In this document: positions 8,409-16,036 of the stretch, one piece after another | Layout of the letters: the number at the start of each line of letters is the position of its first letter | Position numbering within the stretch: position 1 is the first letter of the stretch | Assembly (NCBI RefSeq): GCF_903893715.1 | Contig: NZ_CAITNG010000121.1 | Coordinates: 1 to 64,000, forward strand | DNA length: 64,000 nt | Source of the DNA: an uncultured Mucilaginibacter sp. | GTDB taxonomy: Bacteria; Bacteroidota; Bacteroidia; Sphingobacteriales; Sphingobacteriaceae | Direction of reading: 5' to 3' | Made by a program: the position numbers and the translations under genes | The notes under the pieces: generated by a model | The model's input: only the letters and a program-made list of their open reading frames with translations | Databases searched by the model: none | What the model was told of the DNA's origin: nothing

Positions 8409-8495
8409 ACTTGCTTCAGGACCCCATCATGAATGTCTACCACACGCATGATGGCTACTTAACGCGTGAGGTGCCGAAACAAGTTCGGCATGACC
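8396..8495. repeat. BIME-like pair of inverted palindromes
   Basis: Two 25-bp arms, beginning GTCATCCTGAACTTG (from 8397) and ending AACAAGTTCGGCATGAC (to 8495), are inverted copies with a few mismatches. Each is itself a hairpin (CCTGAA/TTCAGG and GCCGAA/TTCGGC). Between them CATCATG/CATGATG forms an inner hairpin. The left arm supplies the TGA stop of the MBL-rhodanese gene. Confidence 0.75.
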
Positions 8496-8511
8496 TGTTT
8501 AATTAAGTGCC

Positions 8512-9216
8512 ATGACCAATGAACTAATGACAAGTGAACCAGTGAACTTCTTCGTACTAACCGCCGATGGCTCCAAAACCATTTACAACCCTGTTGTGGG
8601 CGAGAACTACCATTCGCGTAACGGGGCTTTGCAGGAGAGTGAGCATGTGTTTTTAAACTCGGGCCTGCGTTATTTTTTGGCGGATAAAACGGTTGATGAG
8701 GTTTCAATTTTGGAAGTTGGTTTTGGTACCGGTCTCAATTTCTTACTCAGCGCTGATTTTTGTACCATGCGCGAGATTAACCTGAATTATGTGGGCATTG
8801 AAGCTTATCCCTTAAGTCAGGAAATGATAAGCCAAACGAGCTATGAGCAATATGTTTCGCCGGGGTTGTGGGGCAGTTTTATTGGCACTTACCCGGCAGC
8901 AATGCAAAATACAGTCGGACTAAATGGATATGTGAATTTGCACATAGCCCCGCTCCCATTATTGGAATTTGTAAGTGATAAACAATTTGATGTAATTTAC
9001 TTTGACGCCTTCGCATCGGCTAACCAGCCCGAGATGTGGAGCGAAGAAAGCATGAAAAATACCATTCGGTATTTAAAGACGGGCGGCGTGTTTGTTACTT
9101 ATGCTATTACCGGTAATTTAAAGCGAATGCTGAAAGCTTTGGGGTGTAAAATAGAAAAAGCACCGGGAGCTTTGGGCAAGAGGGAAATGCTGCGGGCTAC
9201 TTTGTTGGTTCATTAG
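8512..9216 (+). CDS. mnmD: tRNA (mnm5s2U34) methyltransferase MnmD
   Basis: A 234-residue stand-alone MnmD, the SAM-dependent enzyme that finishes 5-methylaminomethyl-2-thiouridine at tRNA wobble U34; in enterobacteria it is the N-terminal half of MnmC. The SAM motif is LEVGFGTGLNFLL and the family motif is IYFDAFASANQPEMWS. Start is ATG 8512 or ATG 8527. The first dozen codons are written in the AATGAACT-type repeat, whose inverted copy covers the stop codon at 9211-9252. The N-terminus therefore looks repeat-derived up to about VNFFVLTADG. Confidence 0.88.
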   Translation: MTNELMTSEPVNFFVLTADGSKTIYNPVVGENYHSRNGALQESEHVFLNSGLRYFLADKTVDEVSILEVGFGTGLNFLLSADFCTMREINLNYVGIEAYPLSQEMISQTSYEQYVSPGLWGSFIGTYPAAMQNTVGLNGYVNLHIAPLPLLEFVSDKQFDVIYFDAFASANQPEMWSEESMKNTIRYLKTGGVFVTYAITGNLKRMLKALGCKIEKAPGALGKREMLRATLLVH

Positions 9217-9254
9217 TTCATTGGTCATTCGTTCATTGGTCATTCGTTCATTGG
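9210..9254 (-). repeat. 15-bp tandem repeat, inverted copy of the mnmD 5' repeat
   Basis: TTCATTGGTCATTCG is repeated about three times. The reverse complement reads ATGACCAATGAACTAATGA, identical over 19 bp to the sequence at 8512-8530 at the other end of mnmD. The gene is thus framed by inverted copies. Confidence 0.8.
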
Positions 9255-9281
9255 TATGGCATGTAAATCGGCTAATTGTTT

Positions 9282-9289
9282 TAATTTTG
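9282..9289 (+). promoter_or_regulatory. -7 element of mazG
   Basis: TAATTTTG matches TAnnTTTG and lies 20 bp before the ATG at 9310. The -33 element is not clear. Confidence 0.5.
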
Positions 9290-9309
9290 GCTGAACTCAA
9301 TTTTATCGT

Positions 9310-10113
9310 ATGCCTTTAATACCTCCTCCCTTCGCTTCCACCCCCGCTACAGCTTTCGACCGTTTGGTTGCCATTATGAACGATTTGCGTGCCAACTGCC
9401 CCTGGGATAAAAAACAGACGCTGGAAAGTCTGCGACATTTAACCATTGAGGAGACCTACGAACTAAGCGACGCCATACTGGAAGGCGATATGCAGGAAAT
9501 AAAAAAAGAGCTGGGCGATATTATGCTGCACCTTGTATTTTATGCCAAGATAGGTTCGGAGAGCGGTGACTTTAATATTACCGACGTACTGAACGGCATC
9601 TGCGAAAAGCTGATACATCGCCACCCGCATATTTACAGCGATACCGAAGTGAGCAACGAGGAAGATGTGAAACGCAACTGGGAGCAGTTGAAACTAAAAG
9701 AAGGCAATAAGTCGGTTTTGGAAGGAGTGCCGGCATCGTTGCCTGCACTGGTGAAGGCATCTCGCATACAGGAAAAAGCCCGCGGCGTGGGTTTTGACTG
9801 GGAGGAGAAAAGCCAGGTGTGGGAAAAGGTGGAAGAAGAGATGCGTGAATTTCGCGATGAGTTTAACGCGGTGGACGATAAGGCCATCGATATAGAAAAA
9901 GCCGAAGGCGAGTTTGGCGATCTGCTGTTTTCGCTCATCAATTATGCCAGGTTTATCGACATCAACCCAGAGAACGCGCTCGAAAAAACGAACAGGAAAT
10001 TCATTAAACGCTTCCAATACCTCGAAAGCAAAGCCAAAGAGCATGGCAAACAATTGCGGGATATGACCCTCGCCGAAATGGACCTGTTTTGGAACGAGGC
10101 AAAAAAAGTTTAG
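9310..10113 (+). CDS. mazG: nucleoside triphosphate pyrophosphohydrolase MazG
   Basis: A 267-residue all-alpha NTP pyrophosphatase that hydrolyses NTPs to NMP and PPi, known for house-cleaning and, in E. coli, for modulating (p)ppGpp. Two MazG domains are visible. The first has CPWDKKQTLESLRHLTIEE and the metal motif EETYEL...KELGDIMLH; the second has EGEFGDLLFSLINYARF. Length is normal. It has its own -7 element and converges on the permease gene 4 bp away. Confidence 0.95.
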   Translation: MPLIPPPFASTPATAFDRLVAIMNDLRANCPWDKKQTLESLRHLTIEETYELSDAILEGDMQEIKKELGDIMLHLVFYAKIGSESGDFNITDVLNGICEKLIHRHPHIYSDTEVSNEEDVKRNWEQLKLKEGNKSVLEGVPASLPALVKASRIQEKARGVGFDWEEKSQVWEKVEEEMREFRDEFNAVDDKAIDIEKAEGEFGDLLFSLINYARFIDINPENALEKTNRKFIKRFQYLESKAKEHGKQLRDMTLAEMDLFWNEAKKV

Positions 10114-10117
10114 CCGT

Positions 10118-11338
10118 TTATTTAAACTGTATGGCCTTTACGGGCGATATGCGGCTCACCAACGTGGATGGTACGATGAGTACCAGTAAGCTGATGACCA
10201 GGGTGCCCAGGTTGAGCAAAACCACGTCCATTAGTTCCACTTTGATTGGGACGAAGGTCATATAGTAGGATGTTTGGTCGAGTTTTATCCAATGGGTTTG
10301 GTATTGCAACAGGCTGAGGCCCAGACCAAACAGGTTACCCAACAACATGCCGAAACCGATAAGGTAGGATGCGTTGATGAGGAATATGCGTTGTATGGTC
10401 CAGTTTTGGGCGCCCATGGCTTTGAGCATGCCAATCATCGAGGTACGCTCCAATATCATAATGAGCAGGGCCGATATCATGTTGATGACGGCCACGATGA
10501 GCATCAGGATGAGCATGATTTGGGTATTGATGTCGATTTTCTCCAGCCAGTCGAATATGTTGCCAAAGTTTTCGACCACGGTAAAGGTTTTGAGGTCGGT
10601 AGGTATTACATCGCCAATGGCGCTGTTGGCATAATCCAGTTTGTCGAAATCGTTGATGCGCACTTCGTAACCGCCGACATTATCCAAAGGCCAATCGCTC
10701 AATTTGCGGATGAGGGCCATATCGCCGATAACAAAGGTTTTGTCTACATCCTCTACCCCTGTTGTAAAAATGCCCACAATCTTAAACTTGCGTTTGCGCA
10801 GGTTGTCGCGCACAAAGTACATCAAAAAATCGTCGCCCACTTTCAGTTTTAACCTGTCGGCAGTGCGCTGCGATATCATGATCTGCTTTTGCGATGCCAC
10901 GGTATCTCTAAAATCCATCACGGTACCGACCACCAGACATTTTTGGAGGAAGGTCCAGTCGTAATCGCGGTTAACGCCTTTCATCACCACGCCTTCAATC
11001 TCGTCGTTGGCCTTGATGATGCAGGGCAGGGTGGCAAAAGGCATAATGTGGGTAAACACCTTGTTGGCCTGTACATGTTTTACAAAAACAGGGTCATAAG
11101 GTACGGGGCTGTTTTCGTAAGAGGTATTGAGGTCGAGCTTGAGCACCTGGATATCGCCGGAGAAACCGCGTATCTTTTCGCGCACTTCCTGCTTAAAGCC
11201 GTTCATTATCGCAAAGGAAAGTATCATCACCCCCAGGCCCAGCATAATGCCTATAACGGCTATCCTGACGATGAGTTTCGAGAATGTCCGTTTGGAACGG
11301 AACGAAATACGCGAAGCGATGAAGGCAGCAAAATTCAA
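10118..11338 (-). CDS. LolC/LolE-like ABC transporter permease (FtsX/MacB fold)
   Basis: A 406-residue inner-membrane permease of the lipoprotein-releasing type. One N-terminal membrane helix (about 24-46: IVRIAVIGIMLGLGVMILSFAIM) is followed by a large periplasmic domain (50-265) and three C-terminal helices after NTQIMLILMLIVAVINM. The N-terminal FIASRISFRSKRTFSKLIVR signature is typical of LolE-like proteins. No ATPase gene lies nearby, so the LolD partner is elsewhere. It is divergent from namZ, with a repeat hairpin in the gap. Confidence 0.85.
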   Translation of the reverse strand: MNFAAFIASRISFRSKRTFSKLIVRIAVIGIMLGLGVMILSFAIMNGFKQEVREKIRGFSGDIQVLKLDLNTSYENSPVPYDPVFVKHVQANKVFTHIMPFATLPCIIKANDEIEGVVMKGVNRDYDWTFLQKCLVVGTVMDFRDTVASQKQIMISQRTADRLKLKVGDDFLMYFVRDNLRKRKFKIVGIFTTGVEDVDKTFVIGDMALIRKLSDWPLDNVGGYEVRINDFDKLDYANSAIGDVIPTDLKTFTVVENFGNIFDWLEKIDINTQIMLILMLIVAVINMISALLIMILERTSMIGMLKAMGAQNWTIQRIFLINASYLIGFGMLLGNLFGLGLSLLQYQTHWIKLDQTSYYMTFVPIKVELMDVVLLNLGTLVISLLVLIVPSTLVSRISPVKAIQFK

Positions 11339-11395
11339 GATGAGAAAACGTTTTTGTATTTTAGCAAAGATGGAAATTTTTATTGGTTCGAGATT

Positions 11396-11476
11396 GGTTC
11401 ATGGTTGATGGATCATAGTTCATGGCAAAAAAATTCCGATCTTCGACTATGAACCATGATCTATGAACTATGAACC
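11396..11476. repeat. GTTCATGG-type inverted repeat
   Basis: Arms of 30 bp at 11396-11425 and 11447-11476 are inverted copies with about five mismatches. Each arm is built of the 6-10 bp words GTTCATGG and GATCATAG. It lies in the divergent gap between the LolE-like and namZ genes, ending 9 bp before the namZ start. Confidence 0.75.
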
Positions 11477-11485
11477 CAAAACAGC

Positions 11486-12649
11486 ATGCGAAGAATTAGT
11501 CTCGTAATTATAATCTTGTTTCTTTCGGCGCGGACAGCAAGTGCCCAAGCACCACGCATCATTACAGGCGCCAATCGTACAGATGCTTATGTGCCCTACC
11601 TGCAAGGCAAAAACGTGGGCATGGTGGTGAACCAGACATCTGTAATAGGACATTTGGTGCCGAGTGTGGACAGTTTGCTGAAACTGGGTGTTAAAGTGAA
11701 AAAGATATTCGGGCCGGAGCATGGATTTCGCGGGGCTGCCAGCGATGGCGCCAAAGTAAGTGACGAGGTAGATGCCAAAACGGGTATACCTGTGGTATCG
11801 CTTTACGGCAAACATTATAAACCTACGCCTGATGATTTAAAAGGCTTAGACATCGTAATTTTTGATATACAAGACGCGGGCGCGCGGTTTTATACCTATA
11901 TCAGCACGCTGCATTATGTGATGGAGGCCTGCGCCGAAAACAATATGGAACTGATGATACTTGACCGGCCTAACCCCAACGGCGGCTATGTGGATGGGCC
12001 GGTGCTGGATACCGCGCTGCACTCTTTTGTGGGGATGGACCCGGTGCCCATTGTACATGGCATGACCATTGCCGAATACGCTCAAATGATAAACGGGCAA
12101 GGTTGGCTGAAAGGCGGGATTAAGTGCAAGCTGAAGATCATCAAGATGGAGAACTATATCCGTACTTTGCAGTTCGGTTTGCCGGTAAAGCCATCGCCCA
12201 ATTTGCAAACGCACCAGGCTGTGGTATTGTATCCCAGCCTGTGTTTGTTCGAGGGGACCAATATTAGTGTTGGGCGGGGCACGCCCTATCCTTTTATGGT
12301 TTTTGGCAGTCCGCTGTTAAAAGGCAAATACACTTTTGAGTTTACGCCCCAAAGCATAGCAGGTGTAAGCGACAACCCGCCGCAAAAAGGACAGCTTTGC
12401 TATGGCCTTGACCTGCGGAATTACCATGTAGATGCCGACAAGATCAACCTGACCTGGCTGATGGAAGCCTACAAGGCCTATCCCGATAAGGCGCACTTTT
12501 TTACTCCCTACTTTACCAAACTGGCGGGTACTAAGGAATTGCAAAAGCAAATTGAGGATGGCGAGACGGAAGAAAATATCAGGCTAAGTTGGGAACCGGC
12601 CTTGAGCCAGTATAAGTTGATGCGGTTGAAGTATTTGTTGTACCGGTGA
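11486..12649 (+). CDS. namZ: exo-beta-N-acetylmuramidase NamZ (DUF1343, GH171)
   Basis: A 387-residue secreted DUF1343 protein. The family includes NamZ, which releases terminal MurNAc from muropeptides and peptidoglycan fragments. A signal peptide (about 1-20) ends TASA. Family motifs are FGPEHGFRGAASDG, FDIQDAGARFYTYISTLH, LDRPNPNGG, and EGTNISVGRGTPYPF. Length is typical. It probably works in periplasmic cell-wall recycling. A small membrane-protein gene follows closely. Confidence 0.88.
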   Translation: MRRISLVIIILFLSARTASAQAPRIITGANRTDAYVPYLQGKNVGMVVNQTSVIGHLVPSVDSLLKLGVKVKKIFGPEHGFRGAASDGAKVSDEVDAKTGIPVVSLYGKHYKPTPDDLKGLDIVIFDIQDAGARFYTYISTLHYVMEACAENNMELMILDRPNPNGGYVDGPVLDTALHSFVGMDPVPIVHGMTIAEYAQMINGQGWLKGGIKCKLKIIKMENYIRTLQFGLPVKPSPNLQTHQAVVLYPSLCLFEGTNISVGRGTPYPFMVFGSPLLKGKYTFEFTPQSIAGVSDNPPQKGQLCYGLDLRNYHVDADKINLTWLMEAYKAYPDKAHFFTPYFTKLAGTKELQKQIEDGETEENIRLSWEPALSQYKLMRLKYLLYR

Positions 12650-12664
12650 GTTGATTTGAATCTT

Positions 12665-12943
12665 ATGAAGAAAATAATTGGGAACCCTATATTCATCTAT
12701 GGTTTATGGATTTTACTTGTGGCTGGCAATTACTTCAGAATACTACTCACAGGTAGTCTTGATTATGAGGACGAGGTAAAGGAAGTTTTTAACATACACA
12801 TTCTTGTTGCCTCACTTGGCGTATTGTGTATTGGCGTATTAACTATAATCTTTCGAAGGGATTGGTACAAGAAATTTTATTTCATTCCATTGACTATTCC
12901 CATCGGTGTGGTGCTCTGGATAGCTTATACTATACTACGATAG
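12665..12943 (+). CDS. small hypothetical membrane protein
   Basis: A 92-residue protein with three predicted membrane helices (about 10-25, 45-62 and 72-90) and no recognised family. ATG 12665 is preferred over a TTG 9 bp upstream. It follows namZ by 15 bp and may share its transcript. Confidence 0.55.
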   Translation: MKKIIGNPIFIYGLWILLVAGNYFRILLTGSLDYEDEVKEVFNIHILVASLGVLCIGVLTIIFRRDWYKKFYFIPLTIPIGVVLWIAYTILR

Positions 12944-13063
12944 TAGGTGCAATGTAGGATATCGCGGTGATTATTTTGGATATCTCACAAATTTTCCTTA
13001 TATTGTATAGTTTGTAAAACCAAATTGTGAATTTGATAAAAGTGCTTTTGAACTTTTTTTAGA

Positions 13064-13081
13064 TACCCATAAATACCCATA
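13064..13081 (+). repeat. TACCCATA doublet 1 (10-bp period)
   Basis: TACCCATA-AA-TACCCATA. It belongs to a family of 8-bp words spaced exactly one helical turn apart, seen again at 13456, 13535, 38612 and 38690. Confidence 0.8.
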
Positions 13082-13120
13082 TCCATCAAAAAACAATTGA
13101 GAAAATTGTAAAATGAAATA

Positions 13121-13405
13121 ATGAATGCGACAAAAGTGATGACCGTTTTGATACTGATTTTAGGCGTCCCTGTATTGATATGGGGGCTGATGATATCGCC
13201 CTATGCATTTGCCTGGGACCCGCTGTTGAAACAAAGGAATGATGAGGGGATATTTATTGCCAGGGTGCTTTTTAGCAGTTTGCTGGTATTGTTTGCCTGC
13301 GGTTTGTTTTTGGCCAGAAAAGGGGGCGGGTATTGGGTGAAGGCTGTCTATATCGGGGCCTTGGTAGTGGCTGTTTTTAAGTTGCTGGAGATGGTTAGTT
13401 TGTAA
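13121..13405 (+). CDS. small hypothetical membrane protein
   Basis: A 94-residue protein with three hydrophobic helices (about 6-28, 46-64 and 71-90). A short polar loop (DPLLKQRNDEG) lies after the first helix. No family is recognised. It lies between TACCCATA doublets, upstream of fmt on the same strand. Confidence 0.5.
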   Translation: MNATKVMTVLILILGVPVLIWGLMISPYAFAWDPLLKQRNDEGIFIARVLFSSLLVLFACGLFLARKGGGYWVKAVYIGALVVAVFKLLEMVSL

Positions 13406-13455
13406 TGCTATTGATAAAGGAACAAGGAGTAAAGACAAAAAGTAAATGTTTTGTA

Positions 13456-13552
13456 TACCCATATTTACCCATAGCCAGGCCGGAGGCCAGAGGGTAGTTG
13501 GTCACGAGGCAGAGCCTCGCGCCAGCTTTCGCCGTACCCATATTTACCCATA
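13456..13552 (+). repeat. TACCCATA doublets 2 and 3 framing a palindromic element
   Basis: Identical 18-bp doublets (TACCCATA-TT-TACCCATA) lie at 13456-13473 and 13535-13552. The 61 bp between them carry two hairpins, GGCCGGAGGCC and CGAGGC-AGA-GCCTCG. The arrangement looks like a palindromic element inside, or bounded by, a direct repeat. Confidence 0.8.
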
Positions 13553-13602
13553 TCTTTCATTTTCATATCGGCACAAACGCACATTTGCACATTATATTGA
13601 AT

Positions 13603-13610
13603 TATCTTTG
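13603..13610 (+). promoter_or_regulatory. -7 element of fmt
   Basis: TATCTTTG, only 8 bp before the ATG at 13619, implying a very short leader. A TTTG at 13584-13587 is 15 bp upstream, shorter than the usual spacing. Confidence 0.5.
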
Positions 13611-13618
13611 CCATCAAT

Positions 13619-14542
13619 ATGAGAATAGTATTTATGGGTACGCCCGAGTTTGCGGTGGCATCGCTGGACGCACTGGTGAAGGCCGGGTTTGAGGTGGTTG
13701 GTGTGATAACGGCACCGGATAAGCCGGCCGGCCGGGGGCAAAAACTGAGCGAAAGCGCGGTAAAGCAGTATGCGGTGGCCAATAGTCTGATGGTTTTGCA
13801 GCCCGAAAAGCTGAAGAACCCTGAGTTTTTGGCGGAATTAATGGCCTTAAAAGCCGACCTGCAGGTGGTAGTGGCTTTCAGGATGTTGCCCGAAGTGGTT
13901 TGGGCCATGCCGCCAAAGGGTACCATTAATTTGCATGCTTCGCTGCTGCCCAATTATCGCGGCGCGGCACCGATAAACTGGGCCATTATTAACGGCGAGA
14001 AACAAAGCGGGGTAACCACGTTCTTTTTAAAGCAGGATATCGACACGGGCGATGTGCTCTTCAGCGAAAGCGTCAACATAAAACCCGATGATACCGCCGG
14101 CGACCTGCACGATGAACTGATGGCTGTTGGGGCCGGACTATTGGTGAAGACCGTAAAGGCCATTGTAAGCGGCGATTACAAAGAACAAGCGCAGGATAGC
14201 ATGACCGCCGGTGCTAAGCTGAAACATGCGCCAAAAATATTTAAGGAGGATTGCCTTATAGACTTTAACCAACCCGCCGAGCAAGTATACAACAGGATAC
14301 GCGGCCTAAGCCCATACCCTACCGCTTATACCTTTTTGAACGGGAAGTTGTTGAAGATATTTAAGGCTGAACTATTGCCCGGCGAACCCGGTATTTCGGC
14401 AGGTAGTTTTTTAACGGATAACAAGACGTATTTGAAGTTTGCCTGCGCGGATGGGTTTATGAGCGTTATGGATATACAATTGGAAGGGAAAAAGCGGATG
14501 GGGATTGAGGAGTTTTTGAGGGGATATTCGGGATTTCACTGA
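13619..14542 (+). CDS. fmt: methionyl-tRNA formyltransferase
   Basis: A 307-residue enzyme that formylates initiator Met-tRNA with 10-formyl-THF. Catalytic-domain motifs are VFMGTPEFAVASLDAL, TAPDKPAGRG and the signature NLHASLLPNYRGAAPINWAI, with D in QDIDTGDVL. The C-terminal tRNA-binding domain starts around residue 205 (YNRIRGLSPYPTAYTFL). Length is normal. There is no def neighbour. Confidence 0.97.
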   Translation: MRIVFMGTPEFAVASLDALVKAGFEVVGVITAPDKPAGRGQKLSESAVKQYAVANSLMVLQPEKLKNPEFLAELMALKADLQVVVAFRMLPEVVWAMPPKGTINLHASLLPNYRGAAPINWAIINGEKQSGVTTFFLKQDIDTGDVLFSESVNIKPDDTAGDLHDELMAVGAGLLVKTVKAIVSGDYKEQAQDSMTAGAKLKHAPKIFKEDCLIDFNQPAEQVYNRIRGLSPYPTAYTFLNGKLLKIFKAELLPGEPGISAGSFLTDNKTYLKFACADGFMSVMDIQLEGKKRMGIEEFLRGYSGFH

Positions 14543-14571
14543 TTTTTTGAGGATTACACCGATTTTATAGC

Positions 14572-14904
14572 TTAAACAATACCATCATCTGATAGTCGTT
14601 TTAAGATGCCGCTTTCATCAACGGTATCAAATTCCGACTTTAGATATATCTGTGCAAGAACAACGGTTTCGCGCGATATTTTAACGTAAGTTATAACACG
14701 GGCACCGCCGCTTTTGCCCTTACTTGTGCCGCTTAAGGCCAGTCGTACCTTATACAAATTATTGCCTAAAGATGTACCCATTGTTGGGTGTTCTTCAAGT
14801 TCATTAATTAAATTGAGGATGTCGTTCTTTACAGACTTATGTTTCTTTGCTATCTGCTTTAGCGACTTATCAAACTCGGGAGTGATTTTAACATTAAAGC
14901 TCAT
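14572..14904 (-). CDS. RelE/ParE-superfamily toxin
   Basis: A 110-residue small basic protein with the RelE/ParE-like layout: two N-terminal helices (FDKSLKQIAKKHKSVKNDI), then strands YKVRLALSGTSKGKSGGARVITYV and ETVVLAQIYLKSEFDT. Such toxins cleave mRNA on the ribosome or poison gyrase; which applies cannot be told. Its start overlaps the upstream 78-residue gene by 11 bp, the usual antitoxin-toxin coupling. Confidence 0.75.
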   Translation of the reverse strand: MSFNVKITPEFDKSLKQIAKKHKSVKNDILNLINELEEHPTMGTSLGNNLYKVRLALSGTSKGKSGGARVITYVKISRETVVLAQIYLKSEFDTVDESGILKRLSDDGIV

Positions 14905-15130
14905 TCAACAGGTCTTTAGCGTTTTTTAACTCGATTTCGCCATTTTCCCATTTTTTGATGTCCTGCAAAGAACTTTTCAGTCCATTATATAGCTTTTGAG
15001 ACTTTTTATCCAATGCTTTACCAGATGTACCAGAGTAGTTGACAGCATATTTCAATTCAAGCGCATCCAAAAAAGCTTTAACCGCTTTTTCGGCCTGTTG
15101 GTCTTCAATATCTATGGTAAACGTTGTCAT
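14894..15130 (-). CDS. antitoxin partner of the RelE-like toxin
   Basis: A 78-residue acidic protein. A short N-terminal strand (FTIDIEDQQAEKAVKAFLDAL) is followed by a helical C-terminus (KWENGEIELKNAKDLLNEL) of the sort that wraps RelE toxins. No HTH is obvious. It precedes and overlaps the toxin gene, supporting the assignment. The promoter lies in the 48 bp to the aminotransferase gene. Confidence 0.65.
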   Translation of the reverse strand: MTTFTIDIEDQQAEKAVKAFLDALELKYAVNYSGTSGKALDKKSQKLYNGLKSSLQDIKKWENGEIELKNAKDLLNEL

Positions 15131-15178
15131 TACAATACAAATTTAAGCTATTAAATAGATAATAACAATTCAGTAGGG

Positions 15179-16012
15179 TTATAGTTTATTGAGTTCGTCC
15201 ATCAAAACCTTGCTCATTTCGTTAAAATAGCGTTTGATACCGAAACCCATTACCCATTGTATGCCCCGGCTGGCATTGGTGATGAACACTTCTTCGGCTT
15301 CGTACAATATTTCGGGCGCTATTTGGGCCTCTACTACGGGGATGCCTTGTTTGGTGGCTATGTCCATCACCACCTGGCGCATTACGCCGCCTATGCAGCC
15401 CTCGCTCAATGCCGGGGTATATAGGTAGCCTTGGTAAAGTACAAATACGTTGGCACTGATGCTTTCGCAAAGGTTGCCGCTTTGGTTGAGGATAAAGGCC
15501 TCGTCGAGGTTGTTACGGGTTTTGTACAAGCCGGCCATTACGTACAACATGGAGTTGCAGGTTTTATAGTTGGATAGGATGTTGATGGCCTTGGGCACTT
15601 CATCGTAAATATCCATGATGAGGCCGCGTTCGTTCAAAAAGTAGCGGGGTTCATCAACGGGGGTAAGTTCCAGACAATAGCCTGTTTTGTTTTGTGATGG
15701 GGCGTAAAAGCCCTCGGCATCCCGGTAAACGGTCAGTCGCAAACGGGCGTGCTTGGCCTGGTTGCGCCGGGCCAATTCCTCTGCTTTTTCTTTGAGGAAG
15801 TAGGCATCCATTTGTGAGTAGCCGTCGAGTTGCAGGGCTTTCATACCTTTTTGCAGGCGCTCGGCGTGCAGGTCTACAAATTTGAGTTTGCCTTTCATCA
15901 GGCGCATGCTTTCGAACAGGCCGTCGCCATACTTAAAGCCACGGTTGGCCACGCTAAGCAGGTTGGTACCCGAAGGCAGTATTTCGCCATTAAAATTGAT
16001 GAAAGCAGGCAT
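15179..16012 (-). CDS. class IV aminotransferase (possible aminodeoxychorismate lyase)
   Basis: A 277-residue PLP enzyme of the BCAT/D-amino-acid transaminase/PabC fold type IV. Motifs are SVANRGFKYGDGLFESMR, the PLP lysine in LSNYKTCNSMLYV, EAFILNQSGNLCESISANVFV and EEVFITNASRGIQWV. The family cannot be split safely by eye. A pabB-like chorismate-binding gene at 25144 makes a PabC role in folate synthesis plausible. It follows rluD by 24 bp on the same strand. Confidence 0.8.
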   Translation of the reverse strand: MPAFINFNGEILPSGTNLLSVANRGFKYGDGLFESMRLMKGKLKFVDLHAERLQKGMKALQLDGYSQMDAYFLKEKAEELARRNQAKHARLRLTVYRDAEGFYAPSQNKTGYCLELTPVDEPRYFLNERGLIMDIYDEVPKAINILSNYKTCNSMLYVMAGLYKTRNNLDEAFILNQSGNLCESISANVFVLYQGYLYTPALSEGCIGGVMRQVVMDIATKQGIPVVEAQIAPEILYEAEEVFITNASRGIQWVMGFGIKRYFNEMSKVLMDELNKL

Positions 16013-16036
16013 ATTTAATTGACGTATAACAATGGT

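Noticed and set aside
9210-9254. CRISPR or minisatellite with coding value
   Set aside because: About three short tandem units only; matched to an inverted copy at the other end of mnmD, so treated as a repeat.
10274-10852. 192-codon frame opposite the LolE-like permease
   Set aside because: His- and Gln-rich translation without any domain, antisense to a well-supported gene.
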